Source: Prochlorococcus sp. AG-402-G19
Lineage (GTDB): Bacteria > Cyanobacteriota > Cyanobacteriia > PCC-6307 > Cyanobiaceae
Direction: 5' to 3'
Assembly (NCBI GenBank): GCA_003279455.1
Contig: QCHU01000004.1
Span: forward strand, 19,611-83,610
Length of the DNA stretch: 64,000 bases
The notes beneath the pieces were generated by a model that saw only the letters and a program-made list of their open reading frames with translations, had not been told where the DNA came from and ran no database searches. This document shows positions 43,202-52,812 of this stretch, piece after piece; the stretch's first letter is position 1, and every line of letters starts with the position of its first letter. Made by a program: the position numbers and the translations under genes.

Positions 43202-44356
43202 TTATTCGTTGTTTAGCACTGAAATTGTTTTAGCAATTCCGTTACCAATTGGCACGTTTAATTTGCCTATTTTATCAAGAGTGCTTTCTAAAGCTGATAT
43301 GACACTAATAATGTCTCTATCATTTACGAATCCTAAGTGACCGATTCTAAATATTTTTCCTTTCAAGTGGTCTTGTCCTCCAGCAAGGAGTATGTCGAAG
43401 TCATTCTTTATTACTTTTCTGATTGTTTCTGCATCTATATTCTCAGGTTTAACAGCTGTTATAGCTGGGCTTCCAAAATTGTCTTTTGTAAATAAGTTTA
43501 AACCCATTGCTTTTATTCCTTCTTGCGTTGCTTTTTGATGACGAGCGTGGCGGGTGAAGATATTATTTAGGCCTTCTTTTTGCATCATTGTTAGTGATGC
43601 TTCCAAAGCAAAATATAAATTTACTGCAGGAGTAAATGGATTACTATTTTTATTAGCTGTTTTTAAATATTGCTTTAAATCTAAATAAAATTTAGGTAAA
43701 TTTGATTGTTTATTTGCTTCCCATGCTCTTTTGCTCATGGCAACAAAACTAAGACCCGGCGGAATCATATAACCTTTTTGAGATCCCGAAGCTATTACAT
43801 CAATTCCCCATTCATCCATTGGAATATTACATGCACCAAGACTTGTTACACAATCAGCAATAGTAATTGCTGAACCATGATTTTTTACCTCGTTATTAAT
43901 TGATTTAAGATCATTAATCACTCCTGTTGAAGTTTCTGAGTGAGTTACAATTACAGCTTTAATTTTTTTATTAATGTCCTCTTCGAGAAGTCTTTTGAAT
44001 TGATTTGGATCAAGAGGTTCCCCCCAATCAGCTTTTACAATTTTTACATCTAGCTCATATGCTTTTGCAACCTTTACCCATCTTTCACCAAATTTTCCAT
44101 TATCTCCACAGATGACTTGATCACCTTTGCTTAATGTATTAATTATCCCTGCCTCCATTGCAGCTGTTCCGCTGCCTGTAATGGTTAGTACGTCTGCTTG
44201 TGTTTGATGAAGCCATTTGAGTTGCTCAGTCGTTTTTTGAACAATTGTTTGAAAATCTCCACTTCTATGACCGATGGGATGCTTACTCATAGAATTCAAA
44301 ACATTCTCTGGTACCGGAGTTGGACCAGGGATCATTAGATTGAGTTTGTCTTGCAT
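43202..44356 (-). CDS. Class V aminotransferase (alanine--glyoxylate / serine--pyruvate type)
   Basis: 384 residues, fold type I PLP enzyme. The start LMIPGPTPVPENVL is typical of the serine-glyoxylate/alanine-glyoxylate group. Further motifs are TGSGTAAMEAGI, SETSTGVIND and the PLP lysine in ASGSQKGYMIPPGLSF near residue 195. The likely role is transamination of photorespiratory glyoxylate; the exact amino donor cannot be told from sequence. Confidence 0.92.
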   Translation of the reverse strand: MQDKLNLMIPGPTPVPENVLNSMSKHPIGHRSGDFQTIVQKTTEQLKWLHQTQADVLTITGSGTAAMEAGIINTLSKGDQVICGDNGKFGERWVKVAKAYELDVKIVKADWGEPLDPNQFKRLLEEDINKKIKAVIVTHSETSTGVINDLKSINNEVKNHGSAITIADCVTSLGACNIPMDEWGIDVIASGSQKGYMIPPGLSFVAMSKRAWEANKQSNLPKFYLDLKQYLKTANKNSNPFTPAVNLYFALEASLTMMQKEGLNNIFTRHARHQKATQEGIKAMGLNLFTKDNFGSPAITAVKPENIDAETIRKVIKNDFDILLAGGQDHLKGKIFRIGHLGFVNDRDIISVISALESTLDKIGKLNVPIGNGIAKTISVLNNE

Positions 44357-44435
44357 TTACTTATTTAAATCTAGATTATTATTATTTTAAAAAATTATTT
44401 ATGGAATTTCTTTTATCGTCAGCTCTTCCAATGAT

Positions 44436-45584
44436 TTGAATGAATTTACTCTTCCAGTTTGGGTAGTTGCGGCTACAAAGTCTGCAACGAATATTCTTAT
44501 TGGCAATAAATTTAAAGAGACTGAGAGAATTGATTTACCAAATCAAGAAGAACCACTTACTGTGCCTATTTGTTCTTCAGCTTTACTTGATAATGGTACG
44601 AAATCTTTAGCAATCACTCATTGTCAATCAGGGTTGCCTTTGGACATTACAAGAGGAGCAGAAATTTGGGCTTTTGTTCAATTCAGTAAATCAAGTTTTC
44701 AATCTGGGAAAAGAGTTGAGGATGGCTTTCCTGATTGGCTTGAATTTCATGCCGGTTTTGGAGTAGGTAAATTTCAATCATCTGGTCTTCCATGTATATC
44801 TAATTTTGCACGTGATTTACTGTGTATAAATCTTCACCCTCTCTTGCCCAAAGGTAATTCAATTAAAGTAGAAATTGTTTTACCTCAAGGTAAAGATCGT
44901 GCTTTGAAGACTAGTAATGAAGCGTTTGGAGTAGTAGATGGGTTGTCCCTTATAGGGACACAGGCTGAAGCTCAAATCAGTTCTTCTCCAGATCAGTTAA
45001 AACACTGTAAAGATATTTTGCACTACACATGTTCTAAACCAACATTTGATGGATTTTTAGCTTTTGTGATTGGTGAAAATGGAATGGATCTAGCACTAAA
45101 ATTTGGACTTCCAGCTAATCAAATCATCAAAACGGGGAATTGGCTTGGACCTCTTCTTGTTGCTGCTGCAGAAAATGGTGTGAAGAAACTTTTATTATTT
45201 GGATATCATGGAAAATTAGTAAAACTTTCTGGTGGTGTTTTTCATACCCATCATCATCTTGCGGATGGAAGAATTGAAATTCTTACGTCACTTGCAGTTA
45301 GAGAAGCTATTTCTTTTGATTTAATTCAGGTTATAAGTAAATCAACGTCAGTGGAAAATGCTTTATTAACCCTTGAAGAAAATAGCCCAGAGGTAGTACC
45401 TTTGATTTGGGGTAGGATGGCTAAAGAGATTGAAATTAAAAGTCTGAGCTATGTAAATAGATATATTTCCTCCTCATCGATGAAAGTAGGGTGTGTTCTA
45501 TTCGATCGTAAAAGACAAATTCGTTGGGCTGGTTTTGACGGTTTAAATCAAATAAACTCTTTAGGGTTAATGCTGAATGGTTAG
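44436..45584 (+). CDS. cbiD: Cobalt-precorrin-5B C1-methyltransferase
   Basis: Methylates C1 of the corrin ring in anaerobic cobalamin synthesis. 382 residues with TSATAA-like start region (VVAATKSATN), GGAEIWA-type RGAEIWAFVQ, and HGKLVKLSGGVFHTHHHLADGR near residue 265, a CbiD hallmark. Start is TTG at 44,436. Lies 76 bases upstream of guaA on the same strand, as in other picocyanobacteria. Confidence 0.95.
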   Translation: MNEFTLPVWVVAATKSATNILIGNKFKETERIDLPNQEEPLTVPICSSALLDNGTKSLAITHCQSGLPLDITRGAEIWAFVQFSKSSFQSGKRVEDGFPDWLEFHAGFGVGKFQSSGLPCISNFARDLLCINLHPLLPKGNSIKVEIVLPQGKDRALKTSNEAFGVVDGLSLIGTQAEAQISSSPDQLKHCKDILHYTCSKPTFDGFLAFVIGENGMDLALKFGLPANQIIKTGNWLGPLLVAAAENGVKKLLLFGYHGKLVKLSGGVFHTHHHLADGRIEILTSLAVREAISFDLIQVISKSTSVENALLTLEENSPEVVPLIWGRMAKEIEIKSLSYVNRYISSSSMKVGCVLFDRKRQIRWAGFDGLNQINSLGLMLNG

Positions 45585-45660
45585 GCATATACAAGCATAT
45601 CCTCTTACTCTTTATTAGTCTATTTGATAAGAATGTTTAATAAGGATTTATTAGGTTGAT

Positions 45661-47247
45661 ATGGCTTCAATGATTTTCGATGAGAAACGTAATCCAGCAA
45701 TCGTAATTCTCGATTTTGGTTCTCAATATTCAGAATTAATTGCTCGAAGGATTAGAGAGACAGAGGTGTACTCATTAGTTATGAGTTACACAACATCTGC
45801 TGATCAATTACGTTCTCTTCAGCCAAAAGGCATTATTTTAAGCGGAGGACCCGGATCAGTTTATGAAGAAGGTGCTCCATATTGTGACCAAGAGATTTTC
45901 AACTTAGGTGTTCCTGTACTTGGGGTTTGTTATGGAATGCAATTAATGGTTCATCAGCTAGGAGGATCTGTAAAACCTGCCACTGGCAAAGCTGAATATG
46001 GAAAGGCACCTTTAGAAGTTGATGATCCAACAGCTTTATTAACTAATGTCATAAGTGGATCCACAATGTGGATGAGCCATGGAGATTCAGTTCAGGAATT
46101 ACCCAAGGGATTTGTCAGATTAGCTCATACTTCCAATACTTTAGAAGCAGCAATTGCTTGTCAAGAAAAGAGCTTTTATGGAGTCCAATTTCATCCTGAA
46201 GTTGTTCATTCTACTCAGGGAATGGTTTTATTAAGAAACTTTGTGTACCATATTTGTTCATGTGAGCCAGATTGGACGACAAATTTATTCATAGATGAAG
46301 CTGTTTCTCAAGTTCAACAACAGGTAGGTGATAAAAAAGTTTTATTGGCTCTATCGGGTGGTGTTGATTCATCAACTCTTGCTTTTTTATTAAACAAAGC
46401 AATAGGAAGTCAATTGACGTGCATGTTTATTGATCAAGGTTTTATGAGAAAAGGTGAGCCAGAATTTTTAATGTCTTTTTTTGATGAGAAGTTCAAAATT
46501 AATGTTGAATACATTAATGCTAGAGAAAGATTTATTGCAAAATTAAAAGGAGTAACTGATCCTGAGCAAAAGCGTAAAATCATAGGTACAGAATTTATCA
46601 GGGTTTTTGAAGAGGAGAGTCTACGTTTGGGCCCTTTTGATTACTTGGCTCAAGGGACTCTTTATCCAGATGTAATAGAAAGTTCTGGAACAAACATTGA
46701 TCCTAAAACTGGTGAACGAATAGCTGTTAAAATAAAAAGTCATCATAATGTAGGAGGCTTGCCAAAAGATTTACAATTTAAATTGGTAGAGCCTTTGAGA
46801 CGTTTATTTAAAGATGAAGTCAGAAAAGTTGGTAAATCACTAGGATTGCCGAATGAAATTGTGAGAAGGCATCCTTTCCCAGGTCCAGGGTTGGCTATAA
46901 GAATTTTAGGAGAGGTTACCCATGAAAAATTAAATTGTTTAAGGGATGCAGATTTAATTGTGAGAGAAGAGGTTAATAATGCTGGTTTATACAACGAGAT
47001 ATGGCAAGCTTTTGCTGTTTTGTTGCCTGTTTATTCAGTTGGAGTAATGGGAGATCAAAGAACTTATGCATGGCCAATTGTTGTGCGTTGTGTTTCCAGT
47101 GAAGATGGAATGACGGCTGATTGGTCACGTATACCGTATGATGTTTTAGAGAGAATTTCTAACCGTATAGTTAACGAGGTTGAGGGAGTTAATAGAGTTG
47201 TTTTGGATATAACAAGCAAACCTCCAGGAACTATTGAGTGGGAATGA
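45661..47247 (+). CDS. guaA: GMP synthase (glutamine-hydrolysing)
   Basis: Converts XMP to GMP. 528 residues: class I glutaminase (1-200) with the nucleophile in GVCYGMQL near residue 90 and FHPEV. The ATP pyrophosphatase domain has LSGGVDSST near residue 232, and a C-terminal dimerisation domain ends KPPGTIEWE. The gene is complete. Its last 20 bases serve as the repeated core sequence of the downstream island: seven degraded copies follow to the right. The 3' end of guaA is a known integration site for tyrosine recombinases in other bacteria. Confidence 0.98.
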   Translation: MASMIFDEKRNPAIVILDFGSQYSELIARRIRETEVYSLVMSYTTSADQLRSLQPKGIILSGGPGSVYEEGAPYCDQEIFNLGVPVLGVCYGMQLMVHQLGGSVKPATGKAEYGKAPLEVDDPTALLTNVISGSTMWMSHGDSVQELPKGFVRLAHTSNTLEAAIACQEKSFYGVQFHPEVVHSTQGMVLLRNFVYHICSCEPDWTTNLFIDEAVSQVQQQVGDKKVLLALSGGVDSSTLAFLLNKAIGSQLTCMFIDQGFMRKGEPEFLMSFFDEKFKINVEYINARERFIAKLKGVTDPEQKRKIIGTEFIRVFEEESLRLGPFDYLAQGTLYPDVIESSGTNIDPKTGERIAVKIKSHHNVGGLPKDLQFKLVEPLRRLFKDEVRKVGKSLGLPNEIVRRHPFPGPGLAIRILGEVTHEKLNCLRDADLIVREEVNNAGLYNEIWQAFAVLLPVYSVGVMGDQRTYAWPIVVRCVSSEDGMTADWSRIPYDVLERISNRIVNEVEGVNRVVLDITSKPPGTIEWE

Positions 47248-47249
47248 CT
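47226..47249 (+). repeat. Core site C0: 3' end of guaA (attachment-site reference copy)
   Basis: Contains ACTATTGAGTGGGAAT at 47,230-47,245, encoding the last guaA codons and the first base of its TGA. All other cores in the island are measured against this copy. Confidence 0.85.
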
Positions 47250-47285
47250 TGTCTACTAAAAGGTAGATATAGTCTAAACAATAGG

Positions 47286-47307
47286 GTTTGTCACAAGTTC
47301 GCTTCCT
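47286..47307 (+). repeat. E1 left arm pair 1 (two 11-mers)
   Basis: GTTTGTCACAA followed by the weaker GTTCGCTTCCT, starting 56 bases after the core's first base. Confidence 0.55.
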
Positions 47308-47346
47308 GATATTAGGTGACGAAATAACAGGGATTTAACCCCTTGT

Positions 47347-47368
47347 GTTTGTCACGGGTTTGTTTTAT
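47347..47368 (+). repeat. E1 left arm pair 2 (two 11-mers)
   Basis: GTTTGTCACGG followed by GTTTGTTTTAT, starting 117 bases after the core. Its first 17 bases recur at the right end of E1. Confidence 0.7.
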
Positions 47369-47450
47369 GACCTTGTCAGCGTCTTCATGAAGAAATCGTA
47401 GAAATGTATTTTTCCCTGAAAGATTAAAGATTTTTATTCTGTAGAAATTG

Positions 47451-49532
47451 TCAATTCTCCGTTTTAGAAACCCAGAACTGATACATTCCTGCAAAAGTGT
47501 TGGGATGTTTTTCTTCAAATTTTTCCCAGTTTTTTAAGTTCATTTGTTTTTTATCTTCTGGGAAATATTGCGCATAGAGAGATTTAACTGGTTTGGGAAG
47601 CAAGAATCCAAGAAACTCTAATTCATTAGATTTGAGGGTTTCTTGTATTTGGTTAATCGTGAATCTATGTTCTTGTGCGTGAAAGCAAAGATCTCTGAAT
47701 TCCGATAAAGAATAAAAGTCAGCAATTATTTTTAAAGAGTTTAAATTTTTTAACGCATCTGAAATAATTTTTTGTCTAAAATTACGAATATTTTCCTCAT
47801 TTGTTTGAAGTTTCCTGCCGGAAATATAATTCCTTGCTTTAACAATATCTTCTCGTGCTAGTTCGCTATATAAACCTAATTTAAGAAAACCATTGTTTTT
47901 TAAAACACCTACTAATGCTTTCAACCCTTTTGAAGGATCATCCATATGGTGTAACACACCTCCACATTCAATAATGTCAAATTGTTCTTCTAATAAACTA
48001 ACTTCTAAGATATCCATCTCAATCAGTTCAACATTATCAATTTCCAGTTCATTTATCTTCCTTTGGGCATAAGATAAACTAGATAAACTTAAATCTATAG
48101 CAGTTATTTGAGCGTTCTTATACCTCTGTGTTTGTAAGATTTGATTACCTGTGCCACATCCAGCAATGAGGACTTTTAATTGATGTTCTCCTTTGTTTTT
48201 ATTAATGTAGTTAGGTTTTATTTCATTATTAATTGCTTGGATAATAGTTAACTTTTGACTTTCTTGATGACTTCCATATCTCCATCTAGGATATGGATTT
48301 TCTTCGTATTGAGATTTTACTTTTTGAGAAATGTCATCATTAATTGACCCTATTTTTTTGATATTTTTGGATAGTTCAATTTCTTTTAAAGGTTCTGTTA
48401 TTTGTAAATCTATTAGTTCTTGGAAACTTTGATTAGAAGAATGAAAAGATGTTAAATATGGTATTTGATCAACAAGTTTATATAATGGAAAATAACAAGA
48501 TAAAATTGAAATATTTGCTTCATTCAGTTCACCATCTCTACATTTATTTATAATGTTATTAATAGATATATTTTCTTCTTGAGTAGATGAATAAACATAT
48601 TCATTTAGGAAGCATTGCTCTCCTAATGCAATAATAAATTGTAATTCAGAGGAGTTAACAGTCTTTATATTTTTAGAGATAAAATGGCATATATTTCTTC
48701 TTACTTTAGTTAGGACTTTCTCTAATTTTAGATCACAAAAGATAATCTTTTTAAGTGCATTAATTAGGATTTGATCATTGATAAGTAATTCTATTTCAGA
48801 AAAGTCTGAATCAATTTTTTCTAGATTATTGATTATTTCATTGATATATACAAAGTTAAATGCTTTTAATAATTCCTTATGAGTAACATCATTTCTCTCT
48901 AGTAGCAGATTTAATATATTTCTTAATTTTGATTTATTTAACTGTGACGGGTCTGAATCTCTTAGGAATTCAGTTATACAGTAATAAATATTAGGATATG
49001 TTGGATTTATTTCAATTACTCGTAGGTAAGAATCAAAAGATTCTTGTAACTTACACAGATCTCGCAATATGATTCCCAGATTGTAATATGCCTCTGCGTA
49101 ATCAGGTTTGAGTTCTATTGCTTTCCAGTATGATAATTCTGCGTCTTTTAATTTGCCAAGATCAATCAATATGTTTCCAAGGTTGTAATGTGCCTCTGCG
49201 AAATAAGGTTTGATTTCAATTGCTTTACGGTATGAAAATTCTGCTTCTTGTAATTTACCAATATTTTTTAATAAGACTCCATAATTATAAAAAACTCGGT
49301 GATCATTAAAACCTTGTTTTATACAATACTGATAATATTTGGTTGCTTCTGAAATGTTTCCTTGCGAATGAAACTTAAATGCTTGATTAATTATTTGTTC
49401 TTTAGACGGTTTGGAAGGGGAGTTTGTATTAATAGAGAGGTTTTCTTGATTTTCTCTTAAAGCAAATGGAACTGTAAATGTTTTTACTTCAGTAATTTTC
49501 TTCTTTCCTTCTTCTTGACTTGAACTATCCAT
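47451..49532 (-). CDS. TPR-repeat protein fused to a class I SAM methyltransferase
   Basis: 693 residues. A shared N-terminal leader (ITEVKTFTVPFALRE...SKPSKEQIINQA, 1-55) precedes about four TPR units to about 195. A helical middle follows, then a Rossmann methyltransferase with motif I VLIAGCGTGNQIL near 454, acidic ITAIDLS, and FDIIECGGVLHHMDDP near 520. The substrate is unknown; the TPRs suggest docking on a protein or surface-glycan machinery. Cargo of E1, with its 3' end towards guaA. A close relative lies at 62,387-64,000. Confidence 0.85.
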   Translation of the reverse strand: MDSSSQEEGKKKITEVKTFTVPFALRENQENLSINTNSPSKPSKEQIINQAFKFHSQGNISEATKYYQYCIKQGFNDHRVFYNYGVLLKNIGKLQEAEFSYRKAIEIKPYFAEAHYNLGNILIDLGKLKDAELSYWKAIELKPDYAEAYYNLGIILRDLCKLQESFDSYLRVIEINPTYPNIYYCITEFLRDSDPSQLNKSKLRNILNLLLERNDVTHKELLKAFNFVYINEIINNLEKIDSDFSEIELLINDQILINALKKIIFCDLKLEKVLTKVRRNICHFISKNIKTVNSSELQFIIALGEQCFLNEYVYSSTQEENISINNIINKCRDGELNEANISILSCYFPLYKLVDQIPYLTSFHSSNQSFQELIDLQITEPLKEIELSKNIKKIGSINDDISQKVKSQYEENPYPRWRYGSHQESQKLTIIQAINNEIKPNYINKNKGEHQLKVLIAGCGTGNQILQTQRYKNAQITAIDLSLSSLSYAQRKINELEIDNVELIEMDILEVSLLEEQFDIIECGGVLHHMDDPSKGLKALVGVLKNNGFLKLGLYSELAREDIVKARNYISGRKLQTNEENIRNFRQKIISDALKNLNSLKIIADFYSLSEFRDLCFHAQEHRFTINQIQETLKSNELEFLGFLLPKPVKSLYAQYFPEDKKQMNLKNWEKFEEKHPNTFAGMYQFWVSKTEN

Positions 49533-49721
49533 CTTCTCTTATCTTTTCTCTCTTGTTGTTCTTCCGATTTTACTGCTAATCTTGTCCCTTATTAATTCTT
49601 TCTGAAATCATTGATCATTTATAGAGCGAAATTAACTAATATTTTCATTGAACTTTCTACGATTATTAATGAAATCAACTCATAGAATAGAATTAATCCT
49701 GTTCATGCCTGAACTTTGTCA

Positions 49722-49743
49722 GTTTGTCACGGGTTTGTCACGA
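49722..49743 (+). repeat. E1 right arm pair (two 11-mers)
   Basis: GTTTGTCACGG then GTTTGTCACGA, a near-perfect 11-bp tandem ending 49 bases before core C1; a third partial TTTGTCA precedes it at 49,715. Confidence 0.75.
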
Positions 49744-49788
49744 TCAAATAATTCTTGAGAATCCAGTTATATCTTCATTCTTTTTGGT

Positions 49789-49808
49789 AGGGACTATTGA
49801 GTGGGAAT
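49789..49808 (+). repeat. Core site C1 (copy of guaA 3' end)
   Basis: 16 of 16 bases match the core at 49,793-49,808, and 19 of 20 if extended left to 49,789 against guaA 47,226-47,245. The best-preserved copy and the one nearest guaA. Confidence 0.85.
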
Positions 49809-49848
49809 AGTTTAGGGGGGCAAAACCTAGTCCACCACTAAAAAACCC

Positions 49849-49870
49849 ACTTCCACGTGACTTCCACGTA
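49849..49870 (+). repeat. E2 left arm pair 1 (two 11-mers)
   Basis: ACTTCCACGTG followed directly by ACTTCCACGTA, 11-bp period. Confidence 0.75.
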
Positions 49871-49908
49871 GAAATTCAAGTGCCAAGGTGACAGGGATTT
49901 CAAATGTC

Positions 49909-49930
49909 ACTTCCACTTCACTTCCACGTG
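49909..49930 (+). repeat. E2 left arm pair 2 (two 11-mers)
   Basis: ACTTCCACTTC followed directly by ACTTCCACGTG; exactly 60 bases after pair 1. Confidence 0.75.
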
Positions 49931-49944
49931 TCCCCTTGTCACCT

Positions 49945-50012
49945 TCTCTACGGAGAAATCGTAGAAAGTTTTTTTCTCTACACTTTGGGTTGTAGAGAAG
50001 ATGTAGAGAAAA
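49945..50012 (+). repeat. E2 second repeat family: TGTAGAGAA-type 11-mers and hairpin
   Basis: TCTACG...CGTAGA forms a 6-bp stem with a 7-base loop. Then a perfect 9-bp stem TTCTCTACA (49,974-49,982) with TGTAGAGAA (49,991-49,999) is followed by a tandem 11-mer copy (50,002-50,012). The same block recurs in E5 at 53,749-53,819 and more weakly in E1, E6 and E7. Confidence 0.65.
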
Positions 50013-50188
50013 CGTGTTAGCTAACTATTTTATTTTCTAATTAATTATTCTGAAACGTGTGCTTTTTATATTAACTACTTAAATGAGACTATTATAAACC
50101 CCCTTTTCATTCTTTTTACGAGAAATATTTAAAATGGTTTTGTTCTATACACAGGGAATATTGATTTGATCTCTGCAATCATATTAAC

Positions 50189-52168
50189 TCAGAGTAATTG
50201 CTCTTTCTCGAGAAAAGATAGAAATCCAGGAAAAAGATATTCAGAGTTTGCATAGTCTGAAAGATGGTGTTTATCAACATAAAGCGGTTTTGATTGTTTG
50301 TCTGTCATTGAGCAAATGTCTTCGAAGCAGATATCGGGAAGTGGGTTATAAACCAGTATTGACTTATCAAGATACTCATTGATCAGAAAATAAACGTTAC
50401 TTCTTTCTTTCTTTATTTGCTCAATCGTTTTGGTGCATTTGCTATTGGGAAATGGTCTAAACCATTCGAGGTTGCATTCTTCAATTGAAACATCATATTC
50501 GGGGGTGGGAGTAAAAAGTACCAGTCTTCCTCCTTTAGATAAAACCAATCTATTGAATTTATTGATTGCTTGGATACTTCTTACGTCTAACCAATTGTAT
50601 TTTCTCTTAGGTGAAGGATTCGTGTTATGCCTATTGGAAATAACAACAACATCTCTTTGCTTTATATTTTCTAAGATCCAATCACTAATTATATATTGAG
50701 AGTTTTTTTGACATTTATCACTAAGGTTATTGCCAGGGAACATACAACTAGAGATTGTTGCTGAAAATATGTTTACTCTGTTTTCGTTATGTAGTTTGTA
50801 ATGAAGTGTTCTATGGTGATCTGTATGTGAGTTTCCCGCGAAGAAGAAAGTTTTTTGTACCTTTTTTGATTGAAGTAGACAGTTTTCCAATGATGAACTA
50901 AGTTCAAAATTTTTATCTTCGTAATGACAGTTTCTTTGGTTATATGCTCTATCACTATTATCAAAATCTCTTGACCTTGTGATTAGTTTTGGAAACTGAT
51001 TATTTCCTAAATAAAATTTTCCTTTAAGCGGTTTACAAAGTGCAACGAGACCTGCAGAAAGAGTAATCAAAATTCCTCCACCAACTATCAAGGTCTTCCA
51101 TCCCGTACCAAACCAATTGCCCTTGCGAAGTGGTATTTCTATATATCGATATGAGGCAACCGCAAGACAAAATATTAGTCCTAACTGGAAGGGAACTGAC
51201 CACCAATGGATGCCAATTGTCCAACGACTGATTGAAAGAACACCCCAGTGCCATAGGTACAGAGAATAAGAGATGAGACCTATATAAATGACTTTGGGAT
51301 GGGTGAAAAATGCAAATGCTGTTGTTTTCTTTTTCAAAGAGGAGATGAGTATTGATGAAAGAGCAACTACTGCAACTGTCGATGTTGCCGCCCACGACAT
51401 CGGCAGGTACATAATTCCAATGATCAGGGCTAGTACAAGTAGCGGTGGCACCTTCTCAAGGAATTTCACTATGGATTCTCTCTTCTGAAATCCAATAAAA
51501 AGTAAGCAACCTGATGCCATTTCCCAGAACCTTGACGGCATCAGAAAATATGCTGCTGGTTGGTTTATTGGATACAAATAAATAAATCCAATCAACGAGG
51601 CAATTGTTAGTGCTACAACTGTCAGAAATAAATTGCGAGCACCATTCTTGGTTTGGCGTCCAAATCCAGAAAACCAAATCAAAAAAGGGAAGAGAATGTA
51701 GAACTGCTCTTCAACTCCAAGAGACCAAGTTTGAGTAAATACATTGAGTGCTGTTGATTGGGAAAAGTAGTCTGTTGATTGTTTGAGTAGGTATAGATTT
51801 GATAATCCAAACAAAGAAGTCAGACCTGTAATTAGTGTTTTCCTTGGCGATGGATTGACTAAGCAGATTGCAATACTTGTGATAAGGACAAACACTGAAA
51901 GTGCTGGGACTAATCGCTTGATTCTTCGCTCGTAAAATCCGCTGATGAAATCCTTGAAGTTTTTACTTGGTCTTTGATAAAGAGATGATGTTATGACGAA
52001 TCCTGAGATAACAAAAAAGATATCAACACCAAGGTATCCACCAGGCAAGATGTCTTTGTTGAAGTGATTGATGATGACAGCAACTACTGCAAATGCTCTA
52101 ATACCATCAATCTCTGGTCGGTAACTACTACTTTTCGACGAAATATTTTTGGAAGCAATATCTATCAC
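50189..52168 (-). CDS. Membrane acyltransferase (acyltransferase 3/OafA-YrhL type) with SGNH domain
   Basis: 659 residues. The N-terminal half (15-370) is an acyltransferase-3 domain with about ten membrane helices; the start EIDGIRAFAVVAVIINHFN carries the conserved His, followed by YLGVDIFFVISGFVI. The C-terminal half is an extracytoplasmic SGNH esterase-like domain with AGNSHTD near residue 445 and VDKHHLSDYA near 632 (Asp-His pair). Such proteins O-acetylate lipopolysaccharide or other surface polysaccharide. Cargo of E2; altering surface glycans would change phage receptors (inference). Confidence 0.9.
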   Translation of the reverse strand: MIDIASKNISSKSSSYRPEIDGIRAFAVVAVIINHFNKDILPGGYLGVDIFFVISGFVITSSLYQRPSKNFKDFISGFYERRIKRLVPALSVFVLITSIAICLVNPSPRKTLITGLTSLFGLSNLYLLKQSTDYFSQSTALNVFTQTWSLGVEEQFYILFPFLIWFSGFGRQTKNGARNLFLTVVALTIASLIGFIYLYPINQPAAYFLMPSRFWEMASGCLLFIGFQKRESIVKFLEKVPPLLVLALIIGIMYLPMSWAATSTVAVVALSSILISSLKKKTTAFAFFTHPKVIYIGLISYSLYLWHWGVLSISRWTIGIHWWSVPFQLGLIFCLAVASYRYIEIPLRKGNWFGTGWKTLIVGGGILITLSAGLVALCKPLKGKFYLGNNQFPKLITRSRDFDNSDRAYNQRNCHYEDKNFELSSSLENCLLQSKKVQKTFFFAGNSHTDHHRTLHYKLHNENRVNIFSATISSCMFPGNNLSDKCQKNSQYIISDWILENIKQRDVVVISNRHNTNPSPKRKYNWLDVRSIQAINKFNRLVLSKGGRLVLFTPTPEYDVSIEECNLEWFRPFPNSKCTKTIEQIKKERSNVYFLINEYLDKSILVYNPLPDICFEDICSMTDKQSKPLYVDKHHLSDYANSEYLFPGFLSFLEKEQLL

Positions 52169-52238
52169 ATCAAGGTTGTTGCTCTATTCAATATAGATTA
52201 TCTAGTTTTTTATAAAAAATTTACTATTATCAATTTCT

Positions 52239-52409
52239 TTATATTTCTTCTACTGCCTTTTCAATATTCTGTGAGGTGGTTTCTTTTCTATTTCTTGATA
52301 CTCCTGCAAAGCAAAAGCAGTCAGGAAATCTAATACTGTCTTGTTCTTCTTTTTCAATATGCTCAATCATTCGATAGGTCATATTTTCCATATAAACTGC
52401 TTTCTTCAT
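52239..52409 (-). CDS. Small hypothetical protein, 56 aa
   Basis: Begins ATG at 52,409, overlapping the stop of the upstream fragment by three bases (ATGA type). Highly charged, with MIEHIEKEEQDSIRFPDCFCFAGVSRN. A longer frame starts at 52,442 but would overlap the fragment fully. No family recognised. The coupled overlap suggests a former two-gene unit. Confidence 0.5.
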   Translation of the reverse strand: MKKAVYMENMTYRMIEHIEKEEQDSIRFPDCFCFAGVSRNRKETTSQNIEKAVEEI

Positions 52410-52549
52410 AAGAAGTCCTCTCTGGTTTTCTGTTTGATCCAATCAGATCTTTTGATGTATAACTCCTTCTCAAGTTTGTTCTCTAATACTCGTAGAAGTT
52501 TCTCTTCTCCCTCACCAAATGTAGGTGGAAATTGCTTTAGATATTTATA
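52406..52549 (-). pseudogene. 3' fragment of a small gene lacking its start
   Basis: 47 codons read KQFPPTFGEGEEKLLRVLEN and end in TGA overlapping the ATG of the next ORF. The frame is closed upstream by TAG at 52,550-52,552 and holds no ATG, GTG or TTG. It looks like the tail of a small helical protein cut close to core C2 at 52,617, consistent with loss of the E2 right end by recombination. Confidence 0.5.
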
Positions 52550-52616
52550 CTAAAGGTTCAACTCCTCAGTAGTACCAATTACTCTAAAGGATCTGAATCT
52601 CGAAAATACCAATAGA

Positions 52617-52632
52617 AATATTGAGTGGTAAT
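52617..52632 (+). repeat. Core site C2 (copy of guaA 3' end)
   Basis: 14 of 16 bases match the core. Arm sites follow at +57 and +118. Confidence 0.7.
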
Positions 52633-52673
52633 AGTATTGACTGCTAAAAGTTAGTTATAAATTAAAAGATATA

Positions 52674-52684
52674 CTTCATGGTGG
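52674..52684 (+). repeat. E3 arm pair 1 (decayed)
   Basis: CTTCATGGTGG at +57, similar to CTTCACCGTGA of pair 2; the second 11-mer is not recognisable. Confidence 0.35.
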
Positions 52685-52734
52685 AATCTTTTCAATTTTG
52701 AAGTGACAGAGAGACGAGGGATTTCAAGTAGACA

Positions 52735-52756
52735 CTTCACCGTGACTTCACCATGC
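52735..52756 (+). repeat. E3 arm pair (two 11-mers)
   Basis: CTTCACCGTGA followed by CTTCACCATGC, 11-bp period. Confidence 0.7.
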
Positions 52757-52812
52757 TATTATTAAAGAAATAAACCCTGTCTATGACTACGTTTTTGCCC
52801 CCCTATTTTCCA

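Larger units (their letters stand above)
47230..49792. mobile_element. Cassette E1: core C0 to C1, TPR-methyltransferase cargo
   Basis: 2,563 bases bounded by the guaA end (C0) and copy C1. 11-bp tandem arm pairs GTTTGTCAC-type occur 56 and 117 bases after C0 and again just before C1 (49,722-49,743). The 17-base string GTTTGTCACGGGTTTGT is shared exactly by the two ends. One cargo gene, minus strand. No recombinase. Confidence 0.7.
49533..50188. other. Junction region holding E1 right end, core C1 and E2 left end
   Basis: 656 gene-free bases. In order: E1 right arm pair (49,722-49,743), core C1 (49,793-49,808), E2 arm pairs at 49,849 and 49,909, and hairpin and TGTAGAGAA repeats to 50,012. 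The last 170 bases before the acyltransferase stop show nothing I can name. Confidence 0.7.
49793..52616. mobile_element. Cassette E2: core C1 to C2, acyltransferase cargo
   Basis: 2,824 bases. The left end has the standard two arm pairs at +56/57 and +116/117 (ACTTCCACGTG type). No matching pair is recognisable before C2, so the right end is either decayed or lost by rearrangement; a headless gene fragment lies there. Confidence 0.55.

Noticed and set aside
47312..47518. Two similar minus-strand frames (47,312-47,518 and 62,215-62,448) that could look like a conserved small protein
   Set aside because: Both overlap the 3' ends of the homologous methyltransferase genes and the homologous E1/E7 left ends; the similarity follows from DNA homology of those regions, and the protein similarity is weak outside the overlap.
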